Of a stretch of DNA of 64,000 nucleotides, positions 33,650-45,010 are shown one piece after another (positions within the stretch are counted from its first letter, which is position 1; each line of letters begins with the position of its first letter). The stretch spans positions 33,804,164 to 33,868,163 of the forward strand of contig CM049315.1 of the NCBI GenBank assembly GCA_026874595.1. The letters run 5' to 3'. The DNA is from Sipunculus nudus (taxonomy: Eukaryota; Annelida; Sipuncula; Golfingiida; Sipunculidae). The translations under genes were made by a program, and so were the position numbers. The notes under the pieces are model-generated. The model saw only the letters and a program-made list of their open reading frames with translations. It did no database searches and was not told the origin of the DNA.

Positions 33650-34641
33650 TCCGTGTTGTACCGACACATCCAGTTTTTCTATTTATTAATAGTTGTAAGA
33701 TTTGGTATAGACATACGTTATATCTTATGAAATTTGAATATTTTGTACCCGAGATACATTAAACCTTCTATGAAGAGCCAAATAATCAGTAGATGTATTT
33801 ATTAAAAAAATACTACCACTAATTTATTTAGATATGCAATGTTATGCAAATCATTTAATTAAATATGTACAATACAACATTTCTGTGGCAGAAATTGATT
33901 CTACAGGATAACTATCCCCATAATCAACTAAGATACGTTTTCTTTTGAGGTTTATCAAATTGTTCTTGGTATACCCCTGTCTATAATGGCTTTTTTTTTT
34001 CGAGTGATATTTAACCCCAGTTTTAATATGGCTATTATCTATCCAAGATGGCAGAAGAACAAATGCTAACATCGAATTTTAGTTTCATTATGATCCAAAG
34101 TTTTGATAAAGTATGTTTGTAAAAATGCATATGAAAATTCTACAGAAGCCAGAATTTAGACATAACCGCAGATACTATTTTGGCCATGCCTACTACATCC
34201 TTTAATCAACAGTAAAGTTACACATCAAGGTATCGCTGATTATTTTTCATGTTTCACTTACCAAAAGTTTTAGAAAGTAACAGCCAGACATGCTTTTCAC
34301 TAATTCTATGCTTTTATTTGTAGATCATATGTTTACAAGAAACATGCATGATTACATCAAATACAGCACAGTGACAGTTTGATACAGTCTAGCATAATTG
34401 CCCCAGCGTTTGATTAATCTGTTAAGAAGTTGTACTGATTAAATGCTTTGACCAAGCCGTAACAGTCAAGTATCCTCTAAAAGATTGGTAGGCCGTCCGC
34501 CCGGACCAGTGCAGTGGTAGATGACAACAACATTTCGAGTGTGTGCCATTAAAAATCTGTGTGGGGGAGAAAGCACAAGGTAATGAAATAGGTCACGTGA
34601 ATATGATATGTACCCGTATGATAATATAGTACACAATCAAC

Positions 34642-34815
34642 ATGGCGAGGCACAACCTCACCTTCCGTCAGCCCCGACCTGATGAGCTGTCGGAAATTAA
34701 ACAACTCTGCCTGAATGTAGGCTGACAGTCCACTAATGGTATGCTGGAACTAAACTAAGATCTGCAGCCTTCTTCCCACTTCATAGCGGTCACTCCAGAT
34801 GGCGCTATACTAGGT
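34642..34815 (+). pseudogene. GNAT exon 1, broken copy (block B)
   Basis: Begins caacATGgcgagg like the live exon 1 and follows it closely to gcgctatactagg, the donor region. In-frame stops occur where the live gene has Trp (34,724, tga) and in the LELYFDL region (taa). The donor ctag|gtttga is retained. Its leader is uninterrupted. Confidence 0.88.
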
Positions 34816-35142
34816 TTGATTATATTGGCACAAGTACACGATCTTGTCACAAGTGTAATCAGGGAAGGAAGTCTAGGGTATTTATTACTAATAATTGTTC
34901 GATCATCACCAATACGAATTATATCTGATCACGACCGATACACTTATCTTCATTAGATTATCTAGTAATCAATTATTTGTCATGAATGCAAACCATTAAA
35001 TCCAGCCCAATATTAAATCATTTCCCAGGACATTTCTTTGTAAGACACATTCAGCACGTACAGTGCGTGTCATAATGTTTATCAATGCTTCTGGATTTTG
35101 ATGTCTCAATATCTCTGTATATCTAAATGTTTATGTGTCGAT

Positions 35143-35151
35143 GTATATATA

Positions 35152-35191
<40 letters not shown>
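35143..35191. repeat. (TA)n microsatellite
   Basis: Nearly pure TA dinucleotides, interrupted once by ttt. Confidence 0.97.
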
Positions 35192-35193
<2 letters not shown>

Positions 35194-35399
35194 GTGTAAG
35201 GAATTAAACAATTGTAAGCACCTTGTTTACTTATTTGTTTCGTACCGTTGTGCGGCACATTTAAATCAACTACTTCTAAGAGACTCTTGGTATAATTGGG
35301 TAGCTAATTTGTTAAAGTTTTCCTCGTCAGACGAAATTTCGCACAGTCTGTTGTTTATAGAAATCTACAATTCAAAGTAAATGCAGATCAACTAACCCA

Positions 35400-35870
35400 A
35401 CAAAAGAGAAAACGACGCAGAAACATAATCCGGTAAAACCCACTCTTCAGCAAAAAAAGTCGCCACCAACACTGGACAATCCTTCTTAAGAATCCTGGAC
35501 GAATAATTCCCTAAAAAACACGTAATCAACATTTTTTTAACCGTAACACAGTCAAAATAAACTACAGTTGTATGCCTAACCTTTAACAACACATAGAAAG
35601 CCCTAACAAACGTATCAACTCCAGGAATAGTACAGCGCCATCTACATGATGTACTTGCAAAAATCCCCGTGAATGCGCGCCCAACACCTGGACATTGTCT
35701 TATAAAATCAGGCATTTATCAGGCCACAGTCAGTACAGATAACGAAAAAACGGATCAAACATACATCTGTCTCACGGAAAACTCTTTCAAAACAAGATAT
35801 AACAACCATAAAACATCGTTCAGATATCCGGAAAAGAGGGTAAGACAATATAAGATAAGATAAGTTTTAT
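35400..35870 (+). mobile_element. Penelope-like element fragment (RT end and endonuclease)
   Basis: Three frames in succession show NRNTVKINYSCMPNL (35,539-35,583), a Cys-containing linker, and IYQATVSTDN..TYICLTENSFKTRYNNH. The last is the GIY-YIG-type endonuclease of Penelope-like elements. The Gly of the YIG motif is Cys here, and there are frameshifts and stops, so it is dead. It lies in the block B GNAT intron and is absent from block A. Confidence 0.8.
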
Positions 35871-36440
35871 TTAAAGTCGGTTTTCTATGGTAAACAAATA
35901 CAAAATACGCTCACAGAGCTTTTATCGACGACTACATACATGAGACATGTTATGATAACTAATACATTAAAACAATAGAGTCAAGATACAAGATAACAAG
36001 TATGGTGTTCACACATTTCACAGTAGTATCAGTTCATCATTCGTGTACATTTATAGTATGGTGATACTGATTTTAAAATAACAGTACAATCATAAAAGGA
36101 TCATAAAATGATGATCCAGTTAAAATAGTATACAGGAAAAATTAAAACCATTTGGGTGTGATAAAGATAATAAATGATGAAGACAATACTTTATACAGAA
36201 ACTGTTTAAATGAATTGAGTTCTGAGCAGGCCTTGAGCTCTTCAGGCAGAATTAACCTCTTTCACACCTTGATGTTGAAGAGTCACGATGCCCCACATAT
36301 CTGTGTTTTTATGATGTAGAAGAAGTTTGTTTTTACTATTTCTTAAATTATAATGTTTATCTGTTTTACATAGTAATTAATTTAGATACACTGGGCCTAC
36401 ACCATGAAGTATTTTCAACACTGTAACAAGCACTGTTCTT
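35851..36440 (-). mobile_element. Non-LTR retrotransposon (CR1/L2-like) 3' end
   Basis: On the minus strand the end of ORF2 can be read: RRRTVLVTVLKILHGVGPVY, then YNLRNSKNKL, then LPEELKACSELNSFKQFLYK (about 36,260-36,180), with stops between. The 3' tail has aataaaacttatcttatctt, a short TTATC-type repeat as seen at the ends of such LINEs, abutting the Penelope fragment. It is 5' truncated near 36,440. Confidence 0.8.
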
Positions 36441-36943
36441 CTTCTGGCTATTTCTATCGAATAGTACGGAACTATACATTTAAGAGCTTAAAGAGAACAA
36501 CGTAAAATTTAAAGTACAGTGGAAGACACTCAGATAAAAAAAAGCACATTCCCCAAAAACTAACAGATGTAACCTGTGTCTGTGGGATAAATATTTGTTA
36601 TATGTTAAAAAAACATGGCCACGCTTAACTAACGCAATGAACTTGTAACAAGTTGTAGACACACCAACACATTCCTCTTACTTAAACTCAACACAAAGAC
36701 TAATCCAGATTAGGCACGTTTTCAGGTATTAAGCACAAATACACGTCAGTGAACAACAAGATGTTCAATGTACAACCCATCTAGTCATATAGTTCTGAAG
36801 AGTGCCGTACAACGGTACGAAACTAATTAGTAAACACGATGCTTACAATCGTTTGATTCCTTACACATAATATATATTTATACGCTTTGGTTATACCATC
36901 GAGCACTTTACCATCAGTTCATTTCAAACAGCCTAGAAAGAAC

Positions 36944-36947
<4 letters not shown>

Positions 36948-37006
<59 letters not shown>
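36948..37006. repeat. (TA)n microsatellite
   Basis: About 29 TA units. It sits just before the block B match to 25,180, where block A has no TA run. Confidence 0.97.
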
Positions 37007-37008
<2 letters not shown>

Positions 37009-37270
37009 AATCATGCGTTTTGGTTGTCTGTTCTAGACTTTAAATTTGGATGATATGACCTAAGAATTTCACATTAAAAACAAATTAATTAAGTTTGGAC
37101 AAACAGATCGGAATCATGGACCATACGTTGCACTTTAAGATATATTATTTATGATACAGGCATGACATAGGCTATCCACATGTCATATACTAACATTATG
37201 GTTTACGAAACAATCATAATGTATCACCATTCTCAATATAAATGATAGAACATAATTTTTTATTTTTCAG

Positions 37271-37420
37271 GATTTTGTATTGGATTCCGTCAGTGGTAGG
37301 ATTGCCCACTTAGTAACCTGAAAGGAGTACAGAAATCTTGGCATCCCACGATCTCTTTTAAACAGCGTCCTTAAATATCTTCACTGGAGACAGATCAGTT
37401 TGGACAGATAAATAATAGTA
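37271..37420 (+). pseudogene. GNAT exon 2, 5' part, broken copy (block B)
   Basis: The acceptor tttttcag and the sequence after it match the live exon 2 through LKYLHGRQISLDA. The copy has a deletion near GFRHG, a stop within VTRKEYR (cctgaaaggag) and a changed acetyl-CoA loop. It is cut off at about 37,410 and followed by unrelated sequence of about 590 bp, where it should continue into the FYAKFGF strand. Confidence 0.88.
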
Positions 37421-37993
37421 AATTTTCAAGAGACTGCCCCGTAAGTGGCCTAAGATAGGAGTTGCCCTTAGTACAGAGGTGCCCGTAAGCGGAGGTTCCA
37501 CTGTATCCAATATTGCAACTAATAACCTCTCATATGAAAGAGCTGGAAGTTTGCTTTCACTTCAAATCATGTTGACGATGTTTTGTGAGATGGTCAAGGT
37601 CTGAAATATAAACAAATACCATTTTCTTTACTAAAGATATTTCTATTATTGTCAATGTTATATTTCCTGCTACACTCATGCACCCAGCACGCTTTACGCC
37701 TAAAATAATCTGATTCGCCTGTATGGGAATTCTTAGTTTCAACAATTAAAGTAAGAGCAGCTAATACAGAGCATATATCGACAACATCCATTCAAAATAT
37801 AACAAAGAAGTATATGCTGAATATATTTTAAACTTCAAATATCAGTGATACAGCATTGTTAATATAAACCGAAATTGACGCACGTGCTTGTTTGGTAATA
37901 TATGAAACACCTGTTTCTAGAATTGTTGAGAATGTATGAATATAAAATGTGATCGTTCACTGATACTTGTTATGGCCAGCTCGACAATAATAA

Positions 37994-38290
37994 TTGGCTG
38001 GGAATAAACTAAAAATACCGGAGACTGAAGTGACGGTGTGCTCAGTGCGAGATGTAAACATGGAGGTTTTAGCTGTGTATGACTCAAAAATACAACTCCT
38101 GTCAACGGAAAAGTTTCTCCGGAAGTGGCTGGATCCGTCACGTGCAGTGACTTTGGAAGGTGAAGTCATTGGTGACATCTGCAAATGTATGCACAAGCAG
38201 ACGTGCATAGAATCGTTCCCTTTTATGCAAATGATCAGATTATTCCCAGGATGTTATGGAAGGCTTTGATTGGTCTGAATTCGAATAGCG
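37994..38290 (+). pseudogene. GNAT exon 2, 3' part, broken copy (block B)
   Basis: Resumes the match at K-I-P-E-T-E-V-T-V, through KFLRKWLDPSRAVTLEGEVI to PFMQMIRLFPG. There are small deletions relative to the live gene and a frame change near 38,200. It ends at about 38,280; the last ~60 residues are missing. It is open for 91 codons but cut off from the acetyl-CoA domain, so it is not expected to function. Confidence 0.85.
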
Positions 38291-38339
38291 TGAATATTTT
38301 ATATGCGGATACCGAGTAAAAATGTCAATATGCTCTGCA

Positions 38340-39560
38340 GCTAGCGAAGAGTAAAACAATTCATAAAATGCATAAAACTGGAACTCGTATGTACAACAAA
38401 GAAATCCTTGATATATGTTTTGAAGTGGTAAACAGTTACTGATTGTGATTTTCTATCGGATAATTACGACATCATTGCTCACTTTGTTTGTACCGTAATA
38501 AGAGCATCATTTGGAAATGTAACACTTTTGAAGAAGCAGCCACATGAAGAATAATTTTTCCATTGACCTCGTTTCGGGACGGGGAAGGGATGTGTCCTCC
38601 TCACTCTTTGAAGGACGGTAACAAAGTACCTTTTGTCCCTCTCGTTGTTTATTTAATAATTGACATACTTTTTAAATTTTAAGAACTTGGTGTCAATCAA
38701 TTTATAATTTCCTCGATAACCTCAATAGTGCACCCAATATTGAGAAAATTAGGATCTTCATATTTCTGATTCCGTTTAAAATGCCATGTGTCAGCCCATG
38801 TTTATAAATGTTGAAATCAAATGTTAATTATAAATAAAATAGGGCTAATTAAAAAAATAATTTTTTGTGTAATGAATATACATATTTCCTAATATGTGGT
38901 GCGATTATAGAAAAAAAATGAAATTATGGAATAGGATTTTTCCCTGTTTGTCATGAGGTGGGGAAGGAGTTGTCCAAAAATTTTGTTTAAATTTCATTTT
39001 AATTGCAAAATATAAGCCTGCTCCCATACTGTGGAATTGCTCTTAATTCCTAGTCTAATTATTAGTCTTTCACTTTGGTGTATAGTAAATGAAAAGATAG
39101 ACAGGTGACACAGTCCGAAACAACATATAAAGCAACAAATTTCGAACCCAATCCACTATTTATTCATTTAAAAACTTTTGTGTGTGTTTTTCTTTATTCC
39201 TAAGCTACCGTTTTTTTCTGTTTATGCATCTTGTCCAAATCAGATTGCAGCTGGGTTAGAGTATGCAATGCCGTATACTGGTTTTCATCATATCATGGTA
39301 CATTTATATGATATGTATCTGGATATTGTCAAAGTCTCCCCTTGCTTGTTTTCGTCACCTTATATTCACAATTTAGTAGATCAGCCCAAAAAAGGAAATC
39401 ACATTTAAAATGATCCACAGCTAACCCTTGCACACTATTTCATGGGACTGTCACTAATCTAGTGGTCCATGGGCAATGACGCACAGCTAAAGGTATAAAC
39501 GTACAAATGATGAGGCAATACACAAGATGACACAGGATGACGTCAACACTGCTTTGAAGC
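38340..39560. other. Intergenic region, no gene recognised
   Basis: AT-rich. ORFs are short and without similarity. Two short related stretches near 38,560-38,600 and 38,935-38,970 share a gacggggaaggga..gtgtcc-like core, perhaps an old duplication. Confidence 0.4.
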
Positions 39561-39710
39561 CAGGCAAGTACAGTCCGAAGCAAGGAAAGTCATCACTCAG
39601 GTGTCCAGCGGCAAAGCCTTCGGATCAGATGGCATTCCAGCATAGAACGAGATAGCAGGTGGCCCTGTACTACAAGTGAAACTTCATCACTGTTTAAATT
39701 ATTCTTGATC
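39540..39710 (+). mobile_element. LINE reverse transcriptase fragment
   Basis: Translation gives K-V-I-T-Q-V-S-S-G-K-A-F-G-S-D-G-I-P-A, then a stop, then A-G-G-P-V-L. This is the SSGKAPGSDxIPAE region near the start of the RT domain of metazoan LINEs. The stop after I-P-A and the short length mark it as a relic. Confidence 0.75.
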
Positions 39711-40079
39711 CAGGATATTAGTTCTAAAGAATCGAGAGATGGATTAATCGTACACCTCTATAAGCGTACCCTGCGAAAGCCATATATTTTCAATATGTAA
39801 AGTATAAACCATAAGCATGACTCAATGTGGAACATATTTTTGTGAAAAACACGGATCTACGTTGAAGATTCATATTTGATTGCTGAGATGAAAAATTCAA
39901 CACCGCTAGTTTATCGGATTATTTAATTTTTATGATCCTGACAGCAGCTATAGGCTCATCAATACATATTGATCATGCCATGGGCTTATGGGGTTAGGGG
40001 CAATCCAAAGTACCCCCCTCCCCCATTACACTACTATTTAATTTCAGTGTCCTTCTGAATCCTTCTGACAGTATTATTT

Positions 40080-41992
40080 TACTTATAATAGGATAAGGGG
40101 GATTGAGATGGACGCTGAAAAAAATAATAGTGTAAGAAGGATTTGATTGAAGCTGATGTAAAAAAATATTATACGAGGGATCAAGAGGGGATTGTAGTAA
40201 AAAAATAATAATTTTAGAGTGATCTAGATGCGAAATGAATTAAATAATCTTGTAAGGGGGATTCAGACGGAAACTAAGGTAAAATAAAAGTGTACGGGAA
40301 ATTCAGGAATCTGAAGTAAAATAATAGTGTAAGAGAGATTCCGATGGAAGCTGGAGTAAAATAAACGATTAACAGGGAATCAGATGGACGCTGCAGTAAA
40401 ATAAAAGTGTAAGAGAATTCAGGCAGTCGCTGAAGTGAAATAATAGAAAAGGAAGTTGAAATAAAATAAAACTGTTACAGGAATTCAGATGTACACTGAA
40501 GAAATAAAGTGGAAGAGGGATTCAGATGGACGCTGAAGTGAAATAATTCTGTGAGATGGATCCAGAAGGGATCCAGTGTAATAATGTAAGAGGAAATCAA
40601 ATGGACGCTTTAGTAAAATAAAAGTGTAAGAGAGATTCAGATGAGAGTTAAAGTAAAATAAAAGTGATAGAGGGCTCAGAAGGACGCTGAAATAAAATAA
40701 TAATGTATGAGGAATTTTGATCAAAGATGTAGTAAAATAAAAAGGTAAGATATATTAAGAGGTAAGCTGAAGCAAAATAATAGCGTAAGAGGGAATCAGA
40801 TGGACGCTTAAGTAAAATAGAAATGTAAGAGAGATTCAGATGAGAGTTGAAGAAAAATAAAAGTGATAGAGGGTTTCATAAGGACGCTGAAATAAAATAT
40901 TAATGTATGAGAAATTCTGATCAAAGATGTAGTAAAATAAAAAGGTAAGATAGATTAAGAGGTAAGCTGAAGCAAAATAATAGCGTAAGAGGGAATTAAA
41001 TGGACGCTTAAGTAAATGAGAAATGTAAGAGAGATTCAGATGAGAGTTGAAGTAAAATAAAAGTGATAGAAGGTGTCGAAAGACGCTGAAATAAAATATT
41101 AATGTATGAGAAATTCTGATCAAAGTTGTAATAAAATAAAAATGTAAGAGGGACTCAGACGGAAGCTCAAGTACAATAATAGTGTCAGAGGGATTTAGAT
41201 GGACGAAGAAGTAAAATACAAGTGAATGAGGGATACAGATGGACGCTGAAGTAAAATAATAGTGTCAGAGGGATTCTAATGGATGCTGAAGTTAATTATT
41301 AGAGTAAGAGGGATTCAGATGGACACTGAATCAAAATAATAGTGTTAGAGGGATTCTAATGGATGCTGAGTGCTAAAGTAATATAAAATATGTAATAGGG
41401 CCTCTGAAGGACGCTATTTTATATAGTATGGGAAGGGGAATTTAGATGGACGCAGAAGCAAAATAAAAATGTAAGAGGGATACACATTGACATTGAAGTA
41501 AAATAATAGTGAAAGAGGGAATCAAACAGACGCTAAAGTAAAATAAAATTGTAAGATAGATTTTGATAAAAGTTGAAGTAAAATAAAAGTGTTAGAGGGG
41601 TTCAGAAGGACGCGGAAATAAATTAAGTGTATGAGGAATTCTGATCGACATGGAAGTAAAATAAAAATGTGAGACGGATTCAGACGGAAGCTGAAGTAAA
41701 ATAATAGTTAAGAGGGATTCTAATGGATGCTGAAGTAAAAGAAAATATGTTAGAGGAGAATAGATGGACGCTGAAGTAAAATAATAGTGTTAAAGGACGC
41801 TCAAATTATATAGTAGGGTAAGGGGCATTAAGATGGAAGTTAAAGTAAAAGAAATGTGTGCGAGGGATTCTGGTTGAGGCTGAAGTAAAATAATAATGTA
41901 AGAGGGATTCAGATTGACGCTGAAGTAAAATAATACATTAAGAAGGAACCAGAGGGGCACTGAAATAAAACTGTGAGATCGATTCAGAAGTG
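40080..41992 (+). repeat. Minisatellite of ~40-bp units with a local 200-bp higher-order repeat
   Basis: The unit is approximately gtaagagggattcagatgga followed by cgctgaagtaaaataatagt. About 45-48 variable copies. Between about 40,590 and 41,130 a five-unit block of 200 bp recurs (aaaggtaaga at 40,741 and 40,941; cgcttaagta at about 40,805 and 41,005). Long minus-strand ORFs rich in Tyr, Phe and Leu are artefacts of the repeat. Confidence 0.95.
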
Positions 41993-41999
41993 CATAACA

Positions 42000-43330
42000 T
42001 AATTATCATATATTTGGCTGTCTGTCAGATATGCCAAGCCATTGTTCTAATAAAAATACCAACGACATGCAAACTCGAGCTAAAGTTACCGTTCAGTTAC
42101 AAACTGTCTGAATCTTGGAATCAATATTTGTTACCGTTCCTGAATCATATTTGCACCTATCATAAACCCAATTTAAAAAAAAAACCTTCCACTACACTGA
42201 ATATGATATTTGAAATGATGTCTAAAATGATAACTGTAAAAGAAACTCCCTTTTCCTCGTCGGGGCGTCTGACATATTTCTGATTTCATCAGGGACAAGG
42301 GACAATACTGGTTCATTTGACCCGAACAAAGCCAGCAACCGTCACCCTCTGCGCATGCTAATGTAACAGCTGTTTTCAACAATGCCCATGCATTATTTTA
42401 AATATTTTACATCGATTTTATATATACACTATTGTCTTGCTGCCGTGGAGTATTTATAAATGTACACTTGTTATATATTTTGTTACCGTTAAAGGTAATA
42501 TATATATCAATGTTTTTAGACATGTACAACCAGTGCTGGAATAATCGGTTTATCCTTGAAGCTCCAGCTAAGAACAACCCATTGTTATTACATCAAGCAC
42601 CAGGGTCAGCATACTTATCTTGTTTAGTAAGAAATAATACAGGGTGTGTTAGCAGTTTTGAAAAGTTTTAAATTCTGATCATTACTGACTTGATCACCGT
42701 ATTGTTACACTCTGAATTCTTTTCCCCACAAGGTTAAGCAAATATACTTCCCAACGATTCGAAATCCTATCTGACTTTACCACTGTATAATTATACTGTT
42801 AATTCTATCCCCTCCCTCAAATTTAAGCAAATATGCATCTCATTGATGCTAAATCATAGAGACCTTTCGGTGAAGCAGAGCAAATCGGTCAAATATGGTC
42901 TGCTCGGTCCGAGATGTGAGTGGGCGTGCCTTTCTGAGTGTTTATCTTCCCCCAGTTTTTCTCCCGAGCAATCTGTTGCCGAAGTTGGCGAAATGTTAGT
43001 TTACAGCCATTTAAATGGAAAATTCTCCCAGTAGTGAACTTCAGGAATCGGCGAGAAAAAAATCGATGTAACAGGAATCACGCTAGAACTCGCACGTAGG
43101 TGCGACATTCCTTAAAGAGCAACATCTCCGATTCAACATGATTCAACATACAGCGTTCATTTTGCAAAAGATAAGTGCCGCCACCTGAGAATGTGTCCAG
43201 TCAGGAGCCCAACCATCAACAGTCGGGAACACGTCTACCATTTCGTTCACACTGCAAGTGGAGAATTGTAGGATTAAGGTAAGGTCCTGTACATCTAATT
43301 TCTATTTAGAAGCAGGCAAGTGACCCAGGG
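42000..43330. other. Intergenic region, no gene recognised
   Basis: Short ORFs only and no family similarity. 42,660-42,850 holds two loosely similar halves (gtaagca/ttaagcaaatat..c), a minor duplication. Confidence 0.4.
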
Positions 43331-43339
43331 GTTTTGACG

Positions 43340-44590
43340 CTCAGATGACTAGGAAAACATTCAGAAAAGGAGTTTTATCAATGCCAAATTCTGTAGGTGA
43401 TGTTCCCATTCAACTTAAGCATAGCTTAGAGGATATGGATAACAGAGACCTATTTTCAGATTTCCAAGGATATTTTTCATTGACCTCCCTGGATGTCAAG
43501 TTAGAAGATTCCAGGTGCAATGGTTACAATTTGTACCATGTTAACAGACCACTGCATATTTGTAGGTCTCAAAAATGCATGAAAATTCGAAATAAAATCA
43601 AGGTGGTACGACCACTCTGCAGGAACTGATGAAACAGTCCTTGATAAATATGCATGCAAAGAATCATGGTGATCAATGCTTCAGTTGTTCAGATACTGGA
43701 GCTTTATTAACAATTTTTAATATTATTTTGGGGGGTACTTCAGGGCTCCATAGCTCAGAGTTTATGGGTAACATTGACCTAATTTCAGGTTTCCAAGGAG
43801 GTCCAGTCGTTTCGATTTGTGCCCTGTTAACAGATGACTGCATCTTAAGAGGTCGCAAAAAAAGAGAAAAAAAATGTAAAAATAGGAAAAAATACAGGTG
43901 GAGCTACCAGACTGCAGAAAATGATGAAACGTTCCTTGATCAGTCTCCATACAAAGAATCATGGTAATCAATGCAATAGTTGTTCAGATACTTGAGCTTT
44001 TGTATCATATTTTCCATTATACTGGGGGTATTTCGAAGCCCAATAGCTTAGAGTTTATGGGTAACAGAGACCTAATTTCAAGTTTCCAAAGAGACTTTTC
44101 ATGGGCATCTCTGCATGTCAAGAGAGAAGATTCTACGTCCAGTCGTTACGATTTGTGCCCTGTTAACAGATGACTGCATCCTAAGAGATCTCAAAAATAT
44201 AGAAAAAAAAAATCGTAAAAATAAAAAAAAATACAGGTGGCGCCACCAGACTTCAGAAACTGATGAAACATTACATGATCAATATCCATGCAAAGAATCT
44301 TGATGATCAATGCAATAGTTGTTCAAATGCTTGAGCTTTTGTAGTAAATTTTTCGTTATACTGGGGGTACTTCGGAGCCACGTAGCGCGGAGGATATGGG
44401 TAACAGATACCTAATTTCAGGTTTCCAAGGAGATTTTTCATGGACCTCCTTGGATGTCAATTTACAAAATTCTATGTCCAGCGGTTACGATTTGTGCCTA
44501 GTTAACGGACAGACAGACCGAAAAACAGACAGACGGACAAAGAGTGATCGCTTTTGCTCAGGTGACTTTCAGTCAGCTGAGCTAAAAAAT
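43340..44590 (-). repeat. Hairpin-tipped tandem-core element, family agctcagctga, reverse copy
   Basis: The right end 44,552-44,585 is the reverse of the 3858 tip (gctcaggtgac / tttca / gtcagctgagct), with a gtccg-type run (gacagacggacaaag) and the start of the leader just inside it. The core has four units of about 300-330 bp with gatttgtgccctgttaacag, tttatgggtaacagagacct and, in one unit, ggtggcgccacc (44,237). Core sequence and period differ from the 3858 copy although the tips match. Confidence 0.8.
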
Positions 44591-44619
44591 CAACCATTAT
44601 ATAGTGTTTTTATCTCTCT

Positions 44620-45010
44620 ATATATACGCTGGTTGAAGGTTTGCCTTGTCACTGCATTACAGCCCACAGACTTCAAGTACCTTCTGCAATACTACACACT
44701 GACCCATAATACCTTCTGTATCTAGCCCACTGACTCTTTTAACCTACCAGGTTCTGTATAACAGCTCCTAGTCCCTATACCTGCAACATTACAGTCCACT
44801 GACCACAATTACCTTCTGCAATATTAACCACCGACTCCTAATAACTTCTGTATTACAGCCCACTGACTCCCCTTAAACCTGGTGTGTAACAGCCCCTGCT
44901 CTTAATACCTGGTACAGTACAGCTGACTCTTTATACCATCTGCATCATAGTCAATGGCTCCTTAACCTGTTGTATAACATCCACCGACTACCAGTATCTG
45001 CGGGTCCGTC
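44620..45010. repeat. Degenerate short tandem repeat
   Basis: Irregular units of about 40-60 bp built on ttacagcccactgactcc and taccttctgcaatact. Borders are diffuse. No coding potential. Confidence 0.65.

Larger units (their letters stand above)
28260..38340 (+). repeat. Segmental duplication block B
   Basis: Collinear counterpart of block A, containing a GNAT remnant at 29,040, a tandem-repeat expansion at 29,761, a TRIM, a hairpin-tipped element, a second broken GNAT copy at 34,642-38,280 and retroelement fragments. It lacks the 14,085 element, both 9-bp-TSD elements and the 552-bp leader insertion of block A. Confidence 0.8.

Noticed and set aside
40485-41123. Minus-strand ORFs of 79 and 95 codons
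   Set aside because: They follow the 40-bp minisatellite and have a periodic Tyr/Phe/Leu composition; no start context or family similarity.
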